Notes: generated from the letters alone by a model not told the origin. A stretch of DNA of 64,000 nt from an uncultured Coriobacteriaceae bacterium (GCA_944319885.1 CALUFC010000001.1:186001-250000); one strand, 5' to 3'. Numbered from the stretch's first letter, positions 33,515 through 42,719 are shown. Program-made: numbers and translations.

Positions 33515-34486
33515 CTATCGCCAGAGGCCCTTCTTCTTAAAGATCTGCACGGCGACAAGGCACGCGATCGCGGTGATGATGAGGGGGAACACCCACGAGC
33601 TCACTACGGGCACGCCCGCGAACGGCAGCTCGACATTCATGCCGTAGAACCCGAAGATCATATTGGGAATCGCCATCACGATGGTGATGACCGTGAGCAC
33701 CTTCATGACGATGTTCAGGTTGTTGGAGATCACGCTCGCGTAGGCGTCCATGGTGCCCGACAAGATGTTCGAGTAGATGTTGCACATCTCCTGCGCCTGA
33801 TGAACCTCGATCATCACGTCTTCCATGAGGTCGCGATCGTCCTCGTAGAGCGTGATGAGGTGGCCGTGCTGAATCTTGTTGAGCGTGACCTCAGCCGATT
33901 TGAGCGACGTGGAGAAGTAGACGAGTGATTTCTCGAGCGAGAGCATCTGCAGGAGCTCCTCGTTGCGCATCGACCCATAGAGGCGCGCTTCGGTTTTGGT
34001 GGAGAGCGCGTCGACGCGGCGCAGGTGAACCAGGTAGCTCTGCGAGATGCGCAGCAGCATCTGGAGCAGGAACCTGGTGCGCAGCCGCGTGTTGAGGCCC
34101 CGCACGCGGCCGGCGGCCATGTCCTCGACGATGGGGTTGCGCTGGAGGCTCAGGGTAACGACGAGATTCGATTCGGCCAGGGAGAAGAACGAAACAGGCA
34201 TCGTGGTGTACTGCAGCATGGTGGGATCCTGCATGTCCTCGGCATCCTCGGCGCAGGGGTAGTCCACGATGATAAGCGTCTGCCGCACGTCATCGTCGAA
34301 ATCGATGTGCGAGGTCTCTTCCTCGTCGAGTGCCGAGCGCACGAACTCGGGCAGCACGCCTACCGTATCTTGCAGCCAAGCAATCTCTGCCTCGGTGGGT
34401 TCTACCAGGTTGATCCATGCTCCGGGTTGCGGCTCATCGATCTGGGTGATCGCTCCTGCCTGGTCTGTCATATAGCACGTGAGCAT
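33515..34486 (-). CDS. corA: CorA-family divalent cation channel
   Basis: 323 residues. The long cytoplasmic N-terminal domain leads to two C-terminal membrane helices; the first ends in FGFYGMNVELPF, which holds the GMN selectivity signature of Mg2+/Co2+/Ni2+ channels. The protein ends in a Lys-rich tail (FKKKGLWR). ATG 34486 (MLTCYMTDQ) follows AAAGGGG; the longer frame to 34570 has no family match. It is divergent from rubrerythrin with 302 bp between starts. Confidence 0.95.
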   Translation of the reverse strand: MLTCYMTDQAGAITQIDEPQPGAWINLVEPTEAEIAWLQDTVGVLPEFVRSALDEEETSHIDFDDDVRQTLIIVDYPCAEDAEDMQDPTMLQYTTMPVSFFSLAESNLVVTLSLQRNPIVEDMAAGRVRGLNTRLRTRFLLQMLLRISQSYLVHLRRVDALSTKTEARLYGSMRNEELLQMLSLEKSLVYFSTSLKSAEVTLNKIQHGHLITLYEDDRDLMEDVMIEVHQAQEMCNIYSNILSGTMDAYASVISNNLNIVMKVLTVITIVMAIPNMIFGFYGMNVELPFAGVPVVSSWVFPLIITAIACLVAVQIFKKKGLWR

Positions 34487-34788
34487 CTGGACCCCTTTCG
34501 TTGGCATGAGCAGTATCGAACAGGCACACGATACCCCGAGCGCAGCGCGTTGCGGACGACATCGGGGCATCTCGCGCCATACTTACGCAAGCTTTACACG
34601 GACCAGATGGTGCAAGCGCCTGCATATAGGGCGCACTGGGCACCTCGTGGCGGTTTTCTAGATTCGGGGGCGCAGCGCATGTTTTTCCGAATTCTTATTA
34701 GGACAGAGTCACGATAAGTGGTACGCTTGGGCAGCGCCCCGAGAGGTCATGGGATGGGGCGCATATCGCCTAGATTAAGGAGTTCACC
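34487..34788. other. Divergent control region corA-rubrerythrin
   Basis: 302 bp without a gene. It must hold both promoters. The segment GAATTCTTATTAGGACAGAG (34689-34708) followed by GATAAGTGGTACGCT is AT-richer than its surroundings and is a likely promoter zone for the highly codon-biased rubrerythrin gene. I cannot identify a PerR or other known box. Confidence 0.4.
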
Positions 34789-35346
34789 ATGAAGTTCGTT
34801 TGCCCTGTTTGCGGTTACGTTGAGGAGTTCGACGGCGACGAGCTGCCCGAGGGCTTCAAGTGCCCCCAGTGCGGCGTTGACGGCTCCCGTTTCACCAAGA
34901 TGGACGGCGAGATGAGCTGGGCTGCCGAGCACGTTGTGGGCGTGGGCAAGCTCCCCGAGGTTTCTGAGGACATCGTGAACGATCTCCGCGCCAACTTCGA
35001 GGGCGAGTGCTCCGAGGTGGGCATGTATCTCGCCATGGCCCGCGTGGCTCATCGCGAGGGCTATCCCGAGATCGGTCTCTACTGGGAGAAGGCTGCCTAT
35101 GAGGAGGCCGAGCACGCCGCCAAGTTCGCCGAGCTCCTGGGTGAGGTTGTGACCGATTCCACCAAGAAGAACCTCGAGATGCGCGTTGAGGCCGAGAACG
35201 GCGCCACCGCTGGCAAGACCGACCTTGCCAAGCGCGCCAAGGCAGCCGGCCTGGACGCCATCCACGACACCGTGCACGAGATGGCGCGCGACGAGGCTCG
35301 CCATGGTCGTGCGTTCGCCGGCCTGCTCAAGCGCTACTTCGGCTAA
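34789..35346 (+). CDS. rbr: Rubrerythrin, rubredoxin-first (reverse) type
   Basis: 185 residues. An N-terminal rubredoxin-like site (CPVCGY at 5-10, CPQCGV near 25-30) is followed by a diiron four-helix domain with [21 protein letters not shown], then [18 protein letters not shown] and a late [12 protein letters not shown]. The domain order is opposite to classic rubrerythrin, as in clostridial reverse rubrerythrins that reduce H2O2 and O2. Codons are strongly biased (GAG, AAG, GCC, CTC), suggesting high expression. A strong TAAGGAG site precedes it. It works with FprA, encoded 0.9 kb downstream, in oxygen defence. Confidence 0.95.
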   Translation: MKFVCPVCGYVEEFDGDELPEGFKCPQCGVDGSRFTKMDGEMSWAAEHVVGVGKLPEVSEDIVNDLRANFEGECSEVGMYLAMARVAHREGYPEIGLYWEKAAYEEAEHAAKFAELLGEVVTDSTKKNLEMRVEAENGATAGKTDLAKRAKAAGLDAIHDTVHEMARDEARHGRAFAGLLKRYFG

Positions 35347-35394
35347 GAGCCGGGCGCATACGGCGCGAGACCGTCGCGCGCGACGGTCTCTTGC

Positions 35395-35427
35395 GGGCGC
35401 GTTCCCTTGGGAGCGCGCCCGTTTTTT
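35395..35427 (+). terminator. Terminator after rubrerythrin
   Basis: Stem GGGCGCG...GCGCGCCC (35395-35420) with a short TTCCCTTGGGA inner hairpin, followed by GTTTTTT. A second GC stem (GAGACCGTCGCGCGCGACGGTCTC, about 35367-35391) precedes it. Confidence 0.9.
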
Positions 35428-35552
35428 GTCCAAGGTAGACGGCTGCGCAGCTTTTGCCGTTTTGGCTCGACCACGGGTCATGGTTTGGTCATGTGCGCGT
35501 CGCCGCGGTCGACAGCAGGGGGCGAATTTGCTATCTTAGGCGCGCAAAGGGC

Positions 35553-35593
35553 GGGGGCGTTCGTGCTGCCCTGTGAGAACCAAGCACGCCCCC
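35553..35593 (+). other. Stem-loop in the leader of the orphan OrfA gene
   Basis: GGGGGCGTTCGTGCT (35553-35567) can pair with AGCACGCCCCC (35583-35593), with a two-base bulge and a 16-nt loop. A TATCTT box lies just upstream at 35532. It has no U-tract, so a regulatory or protein-binding role is more likely than termination. Confidence 0.45.
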
Positions 35594-35633
35594 TATCGTG
35601 AGTACGTTTTGATCGGTATGGGGATGATCCCGT

Positions 35634-36029
35634 ATGGCGCAAGCGCAACATCGCTCGTATAGTGAGCAGATCCGAAAACAGGCGGCAGCCATCCTCACAA
35701 AAGGGGTTGGCCACCGGGCGCTGGCAGCGCAACTTGCTATTCCCGAGGCCACGGCCAGGCAATGGGCGCGCGCGTTCGCCGTGGGTGGCGAGGAGGCCGT
35801 GCTCAACGGAGGCATGCGGCATCGCACCTACGATTACGATCTAAAGCTCGCCGTGGTGAAAGACCACCTTGAGCGCGGAAAGACCGTGCGCCAGGTCATG
35901 GTCGAGTACGGCGTACCCAGCGAATCCTCGGTCAAGTCGTGGTGCCGCACCTACCGTGCGAAGGGTGCTGCGGGCTTGGTCGAGAAGCCGCGCGGCCGCA
36001 AGCCGTCTGGCGGCGCGTCCTCGGATTGA
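35634..36029 (+). CDS. Orphan IS3/IS150-type OrfA-like helix-turn-helix protein
   Basis: 131 residues with two helix-turn-helix units: ILTKGVGHRALAAQLAIPEATARQWARAF (about 20-48) and HLERGKTVRQVMVEYGVPSESSVKSWCRTYRAKG (about 78-111). These resemble the DNA-binding half of IS150-type OrfA transposase subunits. The leucine-rich coiled coil that normally follows is missing; the chain ends GRKPSGGASSD. No orfB or IS terminal repeats are seen. It may be a remnant or a domesticated DNA-binding protein. Confidence 0.75.
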   Translation: MAQAQHRSYSEQIRKQAAAILTKGVGHRALAAQLAIPEATARQWARAFAVGGEEAVLNGGMRHRTYDYDLKLAVVKDHLERGKTVRQVMVEYGVPSESSVKSWCRTYRAKGAAGLVEKPRGRKPSGGASSD

Positions 36030-36202
36030 GTGCCTGCCCGTCCGCATTTCCAGCGGCGAAGACGTACCGTGTTCCCCATAAAATGATATCTGATTTGTAG
36101 CATTTAAGGCGATGGCTGAATGACGGAGCATGCCAGCCGCTGCGTGCTATGATGGGCGCAGCAATCTGCCGCTTCGCATGCGGCAACGAGAAAGGAAGCC
36201 AT

Positions 36203-37387
36203 ATGCTCAACGCTATTGAGGTTTCTCCCAAGGTTTGGTGGGTCGGCGGCATCGACTGGAACGAGCGCTCGTTCCACGGCTACACCACCGAGCGCGGTAT
36301 CACCTACAACGCCTACCTCATCATGGATAAGACGGTGACCCTCATCGACACCGCTAAGGCAACGTTTACCGATGAGTTCGTGCAGCGCATCAGCCAGGTG
36401 ATCGATCCGGCAAAGATCGAGCTCGTTGTTACCAACCATGTCGAGATGGATCACTCTGGCAGCCTGCCCAAGATCCACGAGCTCGCGCCCAAGGCGCGCA
36501 TCGTGGCGAGCGCGCCTGCCGGTGTGAACGAGATTCGCGCGCACTACGGCATCGAGGTCGAGGGCGTGAAGACCGGCGACAGCATCTGCATCGGCGAGCG
36601 CACGCTCCACTTCGTGCAGACGCCGATGGTCCACTGGCCCGACAACATGGTCACTTGGTGCCCCGAGGATGGCATCCTCTTCTCCAACGACGCCTTCGGC
36701 CAGCACTTCGCCACCACCAAGCGCTTCGACGACGAGAACGATCTCTGCGAGGTCATGAAGCAGGCCAAGAAGTACTACGCCAACATCGTGTGGCCCTATG
36801 GCGCCCAGGCGCAAAAGGCGCTCGCCGCGCTCGGCGGCCTCGATATCAAGCTCATCGCCCCCTCCCACGGCGTGATGTGGCGCAGCCATATCCCCGAGAT
36901 TCTCGAGAAGTACCAGGCGTGGAGCACGTATCAAACCGAGGAGAAGGCCGTTGTGGTCTACGACTCCATGTGGCACTCCACCGAGGCCATGGCGCGCGAG
37001 ATCACGGACGCGTTTATCAAGGAGGGCGTCTCCGCGCAGCTCATCGATGTGAAGCATACGCACATCTCGGACATCATGCTCTATCTCTGCGATGCCCGCT
37101 ACGTCGCGTGCGGCTCGCCCACCCTCAACTCCAACATGATGCCCACCATGGCGAGCTTCCTCACCTACATGCGCGGTCTCTCGCCTAAAAACGACCAGCG
37201 CATCGGCATCGCCTTCGGCTCGTATGGCTGGGCGCCGCTGGGACCCAAGCAGGTCTATGCCGAGATGGAGAACATGAAGTTCAACATGGCGGCTCCGGTT
37301 GTGGCGCAGCAGTGGATTCCCTCGGCGGAGAATCTTGCCGCGCTCCAGGAGACGGTTGCCAAGATCGTCGAGGACGCACGCGCCTAA
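36203..37387 (+). CDS. fprA: A-type flavoprotein (flavodiiron O2/NO reductase)
   Basis: 394 residues. The beta-lactamase-like diiron domain has NHVEMDHSGS (H-x-E-x-D-H ligands), PMVHWPDNMVTW, FSNDAFGQH and PSHGVMWR. From about residue 250 a flavodoxin domain (VVVYDSMWHSTEAMAREI, GSPTLNSNMMP, FGSYGWAP) binds FMN. Such proteins reduce O2 to water (or NO to N2O) in anaerobes, usually fed by rubredoxin. ATG 36203 follows AAAGGAAG. A small stem (TGCCGC...GCGGCA) sits in the leader. It is the gene before the hydrogenase operon but has its own terminator. Confidence 0.95.
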   Translation: MLNAIEVSPKVWWVGGIDWNERSFHGYTTERGITYNAYLIMDKTVTLIDTAKATFTDEFVQRISQVIDPAKIELVVTNHVEMDHSGSLPKIHELAPKARIVASAPAGVNEIRAHYGIEVEGVKTGDSICIGERTLHFVQTPMVHWPDNMVTWCPEDGILFSNDAFGQHFATTKRFDDENDLCEVMKQAKKYYANIVWPYGAQAQKALAALGGLDIKLIAPSHGVMWRSHIPEILEKYQAWSTYQTEEKAVVVYDSMWHSTEAMAREITDAFIKEGVSAQLIDVKHTHISDIMLYLCDARYVACGSPTLNSNMMPTMASFLTYMRGLSPKNDQRIGIAFGSYGWAPLGPKQVYAEMENMKFNMAAPVVAQQWIPSAENLAALQETVAKIVEDARA

Positions 37388-37436
37388 CGCGCTTGCCTGC
37401 GCACGGCACGAGCGGTGCGCGCACTCTGACATGCGA

Positions 37437-37466
37437 CCCGACGGCTCCCACGGAGCCGTCGGGTTT
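37437..37466 (+). terminator. Terminator after fprA
   Basis: A 12-bp stem CCCGACGGCTCC / GGAGCCGTCGGG with CAC loop, followed by TTTCT. Separates fprA from the hydrogenase operon. Confidence 0.85.
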
Positions 37467-37545
37467 CTCATGTCGAACCCTATATTGATCGCTGTCAAGA
37501 ACCATGCGCGCGGCGATTGTGGATACGTTGTGTGCGCGGGTGAGC

Positions 37546-37577
37546 TACAATGTTGCGAAATAATGTCGCATTGTGCC
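37546..37577 (+). promoter_or_regulatory. Promoter and imperfect dyad upstream of the Ech operon
   Basis: TACAAT (37546-37551) is a good -10 box 65 bp before the first gene. It overlaps an imperfect dyad, CAATGTTGCGA and TCGCATTG, centred near 37562. A regulator could bind here. Confidence 0.45.
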
Positions 37578-37615
37578 GATGCGGCGTGTTGGACGGGAAA
37601 TAGAGGGGAAAGCAC

Positions 37616-40480
37616 ATGGGAATCATTGCGTTTCTCGTTGCCGTTCCGCTGATAGCGGCGGCGTTGCTCATGCTGTTCCGTACGGATCAGCAGCGCAACG
37701 TCATCACCATCGCGGCGGCTGGCGCCACGGGTCTGGCATCCGTGGTGTTCGCGGTCCAGTACCTGTTCGCCGGGTACACCGTCTTCGCCTTGCCGCAGGA
37801 GGTGAGCTACATCACCACCTGGATCCTCACGGCCATCGACATTGTGCTGTGCGCCGTGATCCTGTGGTCGGCGGTGCGCTACGGCAACCGCACGGCGCTG
37901 GTGCTGGGCATCATCCAGACGCTGGGCGTTGTCTGGTTCGCCAACATGACGCTGCCCGAGGGTGCCGAGCATATGCTCGAGAACCCGGTCTACCTCGACC
38001 AGCTCTCGGTGATCATGGTGCTCATCGTGGGCCTGGTCGGCAGCGCCATCTGCGTGTACGCGCTCGGCTACATGAAGGATTTCCAGCATCATGAGCCCGA
38101 GGGCGCGCCTGATCGCCGCCACTTCTTCTCGGCGCTCATGTTCTTGTTCCTCTCGGCGATGTTCCTCATCGTGCTTTCCGACAACCTTGAGTGGATGTTC
38201 ACCGGCTGGGAGATCACCACGGTCTGCTCGTTCCTCATGATCGGCTACACCCGCACGCCCGAGGCGATCAAAAACTCCTTCCGTCAGATCAACCTCAACA
38301 TGATCGGCGGCCTCGCGTTCCTGGGTGCGCTCATCATCGTGCACCTCACCACGCTGCCGCTGTCGCTTGGCGCGCTCATCGCGGCGACGCATTCCATGGC
38401 ATCGCCCATCTTCATCCTGCCGGTTATGCTGCTTTCGGTCGCGGGCCTTACCAAGGCCGCGCAGATGCCGTTCCACAGCTGGCTGCTGGGTGCCATGGTG
38501 GCGCCCACGCCCACCTCGGCGCTGTTGCATTCCTCGACCATGGTCAAGGCGGGCGTCTTTTTGCTCGTGAAGCTTGCACCGGCCTACCAGGTGTATCCGG
38601 TGGCGTCCGCGATGGTCGTTGCCATCGGCGGCATCACCTTCGTGCTGTGCTCGTTCATGGCCATCACGCAGAGCAACGCCAAGCGCGTGCTCGCGTACTC
38701 CACGATCGCCAACCTCGGCCTCATCGCCGCGTGCTCGGGCGTGGGTACCTCCGAGGCCGTGTGGGCCGCGATCTTCCTGATCATCTTCCACACCGTGTCC
38801 AAGTCGGTGCTGTTCCTGTGCGTGGGTACGGTGGAGCATCGTATCGGCAGCCGCAACATCGAGGACATGGACGGGCTCTTCAGCCGCCTGCCGCATCTTA
38901 CGCGCTTCATGATGCTCGGCATCATGGGTATGTTCGTGGCGCCCTTCGGCATGCTCGTCTCCAAGTGGGCAACGCTGGTCTCGTTTGCCGAGACGGGCAA
39001 TGTACTCTTCCTCATCCTGCTCGCCTTCGGCTCGGCGGCGACGTTCTTCTTCTGGGCTAAGTGGCTCGGCAAGCTCGCCGGTGTGGCGCAGAAGGCCGAG
39101 AACGTCGAGGGCGGCGTGCATAAGTCCGAGTGGTTCTCCATCGGCTTCATCTCCTGCTTGCTCGTGGGTTGCTGCGTGCTGCTGCCGGTGATCTCGCAGA
39201 CGGTCGTGGGGCCCTATCTCGCGGGCGTCTACGGTGAGACGCCGCAGCTCATCGGCGTCGATAACATGATCATCATGGTCGCCATCGTGGTCTTCATCGC
39301 GATCGTGCTGCTTACGCCGTGGGGCCGCGCAACCAAGAAGCGCCGCGTCGAGGTGTACCTGGGCGGTCAGTGCACCGAGCCCGACAGCCGTCGTTTCCAT
39401 GGTTCCATGGGCCGCACCATGACCTCCACCAAGCGCAACTGGTATATGGAGGACGTCTTCCCCGAGGGCACGCTCACGCGCGTGGGCCTGATCATCTGCA
39501 TCTCGGTGCTGCTCATGGCGTTCGCGGCGTGCTTCATCTTCGATTTCGGCTTCTTGGCCGGCGGCTCGTTCATGGTCGATCGCGAGGTGCTGCTCGTGGG
39601 CCCCGATCTTCTGGGCATCCTGATTGGCACCGTGTGCTTCGCCATCGCAGCGCCGGTGGCGGGATTGCTGCTCGACGGCCTCGACCGCAAGGTGAGCGCC
39701 CATATGCAGGGCCGCGTGGGCCCCAAGATTCTGCAGCCCTACTATGACGTGCGCAAGCTCTTCACGAAGGAGCCGGCGAGCGTGAACGCGGTCGACGAGG
39801 CCTACGTCACCTGCGCGCTCATCTTCGCCATCATCGCAGGCGGCCTGTTTGTCTCCGGCTCCAACCTGCTCATGTGCGTCTTCTTGGTCACGCTCGCGAC
39901 GCTCTTCATGATCATCGCGGCGTACTCCTGCCGGAGCCCCTATGCCGACACCGGCGCCGACCGCGAGTGCCTGCAGGTCATGTCCTACGAGCCCATGCTC
40001 ATGATCATGACGGTGGGCTTCTTCACCGCCACGCAGTCGTTCGACATCGCGCGCCTCTTCCAGCTCGACATGCCCATCGTCACGTCGCTGCTGCCCATCT
40101 TCCTGGGTCTCATGTTCGTGCTCACCATCAAGCTGCGGAAGTCCCCGTTCGACCTCTCCTACAGCCATCATGCGCACCAGGAGATCGTCAAGGGCATCAC
40201 CACCGAGTTCTCGGGCCGCACGCTCGCGCTCGTCGAGATCATGCACTGGTGCGAGAGCGTGCTGTTTCTCATGTGGGTGGGCATGTTCTTCATCTGGGAC
40301 AACCCCATCTCGATCGTCGTCGCCATCGTTGCCGCGCTGGCCGCGTGGTTCTTCGAGGTTACGATCGATAACAACTTCGCGCGCATGAAGTGGCAGAACT
40401 GCCTCGGCGGCGCGTGGCTCGTGGCGCTCGTGGTGGGCGTCGTGAACCTGTTCTACGTCCTCATCACCCCGTTCATCTAA
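37616..40480 (+). CDS. Ech-type hydrogenase membrane subunits A and B fused (NuoL-like + NuoH-like)
   Basis: 954 residues in one frame. Residues 1 to about 650 form the antiporter-like subunit (HyfB/EchA/NuoL family): SVIMVLIVGLVGSAICVYALGY, the Lys/Glu-containing helices LEWMFTGWEITTVCSFLMIGY and GLTKAAQMPFHSWLLGAMVAPTPTSALLHSSTMVKAG. Residues 653-954 form the NuoH/EchB subunit with LDRKVSAHMQGRVGPKILQPYYDVRKLF, PYADTGADRE and SPFDLSYSHHAHQEIVKG. The junction GGSF-MVDREVLL has a Met at 653 but no ribosome site, so it is a true fusion. It forms the ion-pumping membrane arm. Confidence 0.92.
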   Translation: MGIIAFLVAVPLIAAALLMLFRTDQQRNVITIAAAGATGLASVVFAVQYLFAGYTVFALPQEVSYITTWILTAIDIVLCAVILWSAVRYGNRTALVLGIIQTLGVVWFANMTLPEGAEHMLENPVYLDQLSVIMVLIVGLVGSAICVYALGYMKDFQHHEPEGAPDRRHFFSALMFLFLSAMFLIVLSDNLEWMFTGWEITTVCSFLMIGYTRTPEAIKNSFRQINLNMIGGLAFLGALIIVHLTTLPLSLGALIAATHSMASPIFILPVMLLSVAGLTKAAQMPFHSWLLGAMVAPTPTSALLHSSTMVKAGVFLLVKLAPAYQVYPVASAMVVAIGGITFVLCSFMAITQSNAKRVLAYSTIANLGLIAACSGVGTSEAVWAAIFLIIFHTVSKSVLFLCVGTVEHRIGSRNIEDMDGLFSRLPHLTRFMMLGIMGMFVAPFGMLVSKWATLVSFAETGNVLFLILLAFGSAATFFFWAKWLGKLAGVAQKAENVEGGVHKSEWFSIGFISCLLVGCCVLLPVISQTVVGPYLAGVYGETPQLIGVDNMIIMVAIVVFIAIVLLTPWGRATKKRRVEVYLGGQCTEPDSRRFHGSMGRTMTSTKRNWYMEDVFPEGTLTRVGLIICISVLLMAFAACFIFDFGFLAGGSFMVDREVLLVGPDLLGILIGTVCFAIAAPVAGLLLDGLDRKVSAHMQGRVGPKILQPYYDVRKLFTKEPASVNAVDEAYVTCALIFAIIAGGLFVSGSNLLMCVFLVTLATLFMIIAAYSCRSPYADTGADRECLQVMSYEPMLMIMTVGFFTATQSFDIARLFQLDMPIVTSLLPIFLGLMFVLTIKLRKSPFDLSYSHHAHQEIVKGITTEFSGRTLALVEIMHWCESVLFLMWVGMFFIWDNPISIVVAIVAALAAWFFEVTIDNNFARMKWQNCLGGAWLVALVVGVVNLFYVLITPFI

Positions 40481-40490
40481 GGGAGCACAC

Positions 40491-40934
40491 ATGAGCTATT
40501 CTTCTAAATCACCGTGGCTCATCCATTACGACGGGTCGAGCTGCAACGGCTGCGATATCGAGGTGCTCGACTCGATGATGCCGCTCTACGATATCGAGCG
40601 CTTTGGCATCATCAACACGGGTAACCCCAAGCACGCCGACATCTTCTTGATCACCGGTGCGATCAACCATCAGAACGTCAACGTGGTGAAGCACATCTAC
40701 GACCAGATGCTCGAGCCCAAGGTTGTCGTGGCCTGCGGCATCTGCGCATGCACCGGCGGCGTGTTCAAGGACGCTTACAACGTGATCGGCGGTGCCGACA
40801 AGGCAATTCCCGTCGACGTGTACGCGCCGGGCTGCGCCGTGCGCCCCGAGACCATCATCGATGCGGTCTTGAAGGCCGTGAAGATCCTCGACGAGAAGGC
40901 GGCCAAGATGGGCGCCTCCGAGAAGAATCGCTAG
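40491..40934 (+). CDS. echC: Ech-type hydrogenase small subunit (NuoB/EchC-like)
   Basis: 147 residues with cluster-binding cysteines C18 and C21 (SSCNGCD), C82/C85/C87 (ACGICACTGG) and C115 (PGCAVRP). It holds the proximal [4Fe-4S] cluster that passes electrons to the NiFe site, matching EchC/HyfI. ATG 40491 follows AAGGGAG, 10 bp after the fusion gene. The next gene is 10 bp further. Confidence 0.94.
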   Translation: MSYSSKSPWLIHYDGSSCNGCDIEVLDSMMPLYDIERFGIINTGNPKHADIFLITGAINHQNVNVVKHIYDQMLEPKVVVACGICACTGGVFKDAYNVIGGADKAIPVDVYAPGCAVRPETIIDAVLKAVKILDEKAAKMGASEKNR

Positions 40935-40944
40935 GAGGGCGCGG

Positions 40945-41622
40945 ATGTATACCACCGAATTCGTTGACATCCCGCTGGGCGAGCTGCTCTACCGCGTGCA
41001 GTCGCTCAAGCACCAGGGATTCCGCTTTGTTCAGATGTGCGCCGAGACCACCGAGGCGGGTATCGATCTGCTCTACACCTTCTATGACGAGACGGTCGAC
41101 AACGCCTATAACCTGTGCGTCTACGGCATCGATGAGCAGAGCGAGGTGCCCTCGATCCAGGGCCTCTACTTCGCGGCGTTTAGCTACGAGAACGAGACGC
41201 ACGACCTCTTCGGCGTGCATTTCACCAACATGGAGCTCGATTTTGGCGGTCACTTCTTCAACGTGGCCGAGGAATCGCCCATGACGATCATCACGCCCGA
41301 GATGAAGGCCGAGCGCGAGAAGCTTGCCAAGCAGAAGGCCGCTGCTGCCGCTAAGGCGCGCAAGGCTGCGGAGGCCAAGCAGGCCGCCGAGGCCGAGGCT
41401 GCGGCCGATGCCAAGGAGGCCGCGGTCGCGGCCGGCAAGAGCGCCGGCGCCGTGGCCGACAAGGCCGATCCCGCTGCGGTGGCAGATGCTGCGGCCAAGG
41501 AGGCCGAGCGCGCTGCCAAGATGGAGGAGAAGCTCGCCGCCATGGATCCCGAGAAGGCTGCAAAGGTTCGCGCTGCGCTTGCCGCCAAGGCTGCCAAGTC
41601 TGCGCAGAAGGATGGTGAGTAA
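40945..41622 (+). CDS. echD: Ech-type hydrogenase subunit D (NuoC-like) with Lys/Ala-rich tail
   Basis: 225 residues. The first 115 resemble the 30-kDa/NuoC-like subunit: YRVQSLKHQGFRFVQMCAE, YFAAFSYENETHDLFGVHF and MELDFGGHFFN, which joins the large subunit. From about 120 to the end is a low-complexity Ala/Lys/Glu tail finishing AKMEEKLAAMDPEKAAKVRA and a further Ala/Lys run. The same tail pattern occurs in the last subunit of the operon. Normal EchD is near 120 residues. Confidence 0.9.
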   Translation: MYTTEFVDIPLGELLYRVQSLKHQGFRFVQMCAETTEAGIDLLYTFYDETVDNAYNLCVYGIDEQSEVPSIQGLYFAAFSYENETHDLFGVHFTNMELDFGGHFFNVAEESPMTIITPEMKAEREKLAKQKAAAAAKARKAAEAKQAAEAEAAADAKEAAVAAGKSAGAVADKADPAAVADAAAKEAERAAKMEEKLAAMDPEKAAKVRAALAAKAAKSAQKDGE

Positions 41623-41624
41623 GC

Positions 41625-42713
41625 ATGGCAACCCGTTCCATCATTCCGTTTGGCCCGCAGCATCCCGTGCTGCCCGAGCCCATCCACCTCGATCTCGTGG
41701 TTGAGGACGAGAAGGTGCTCGAGGCCATCCCGCAGATCGGTTTCGTGCACCGCGGGCTCGAGAAGCTCACGCAGAAGCGCGACTACAACCAGTTCGTTTA
41801 CATCGCCGAGCGCACCTGCGGCATCTGCAGCCACGGCCACGGCTATGGCTATGTGAGCGCAACCGAGAAGCTGCTGGGCATCGAGGTGCCGCGCCGCGCG
41901 GTGTACCTGCGCGACATCCTCGAGGAGCTCTCGCGCATCCATTCTCATCTGCTGTGGCTGGGCCTTTTGGCCGACGCCTTCGGCTTCGAGTCGCTCTTCA
42001 ACCACTGCTGGCGCCTGCGCGAGAACATCCTCGACATCTTCCAGCGCACCTGCGGCGGCCGCATCATCCTGTCCATCCTCGTGGTGGGCGGCATGGCGCA
42101 CGACATCGAGGACTCCGAGCTCAAGGCTATCTGCGACAAGCTCGACAGCATGCGCAAGGAGTACCAGATCATCATGGACACCATGATGAACGATACGTCG
42201 GTTAAGAGCCGTCTGTGCGGTGTGGGCTCCATCACGTTCGAGGATGCCATGGAGCTCTCCATGGTCGGCCCCTTTGCGAAGGGGTCGGGTATCGAGCACG
42301 ACATGCGCACCACGGGCTACGGCGCCTACGGCGACCTCGACCACTTCGAGCCGATCATCTCCAACGAGTGCGACTGCTACGCGCGCTGCAAGGTGCGCGC
42401 GCAGGAGGTCGTGCAGTCCATGGACATCATCAAGGAGTTCGTGGCGAAGATCCCGCACGACGGTATCGGCGGCAAGGCGAAGGCGAAGGTTGTCCCGGAG
42501 GGCCAGAGCCACGTGCTCATCGAGCAGCCCCGCGGCGAGGCGTTCTACTACGTGCGCGGCAATGGTACCAAGTACCTCGACCGCTTCCGTCTGCGCACGC
42601 CCACATCGCAGAACCTGGGCGGCTTGGTCAAGGCGCTGCAGGGCGTCGATCTGGCCGATGTCCCGATGATCATCCTCACGATCGACCCGTGCATCAGCTG
42701 CACGGAAAGGTAG
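41625..42713 (+). CDS. echE: Ech-type [NiFe]-hydrogenase large subunit
   Basis: 362 residues. All four nickel-ligand cysteines are present: C65 and C68 in ERTCGICSHGH, and C356 and C359 in DPCISCTER at the C-terminus. Complex I NuoD lacks these, so this is a true hydrogenase subunit, group 4 Ech type. Other marks are PFGPQHPVLPEP, LEELSRIHSHLLWLGLLAD and CGGRIILSILVVGG. The chain stops three residues after the last cysteine, so there is no C-terminal peptide to be cleaved during maturation, as in Ech enzymes. It overlaps no neighbour; spacing to echD is 2 bp. Confidence 0.95.
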   Translation: MATRSIIPFGPQHPVLPEPIHLDLVVEDEKVLEAIPQIGFVHRGLEKLTQKRDYNQFVYIAERTCGICSHGHGYGYVSATEKLLGIEVPRRAVYLRDILEELSRIHSHLLWLGLLADAFGFESLFNHCWRLRENILDIFQRTCGGRIILSILVVGGMAHDIEDSELKAICDKLDSMRKEYQIIMDTMMNDTSVKSRLCGVGSITFEDAMELSMVGPFAKGSGIEHDMRTTGYGAYGDLDHFEPIISNECDCYARCKVRAQEVVQSMDIIKEFVAKIPHDGIGGKAKAKVVPEGQSHVLIEQPRGEAFYYVRGNGTKYLDRFRLRTPTSQNLGGLVKALQGVDLADVPMIILTIDPCISCTER

Positions 42714-42719
42714 GCCAGC

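Noticed and set aside
36104-40492. A 1462-residue open frame on the minus strand
   Set aside because: It is the antisense of fprA and the hydrogenase fusion gene. Its translation is His/Glu/Arg/Asp-rich with no family match, as is usual for antisense frames of high-GC genes with strong third-position GC.
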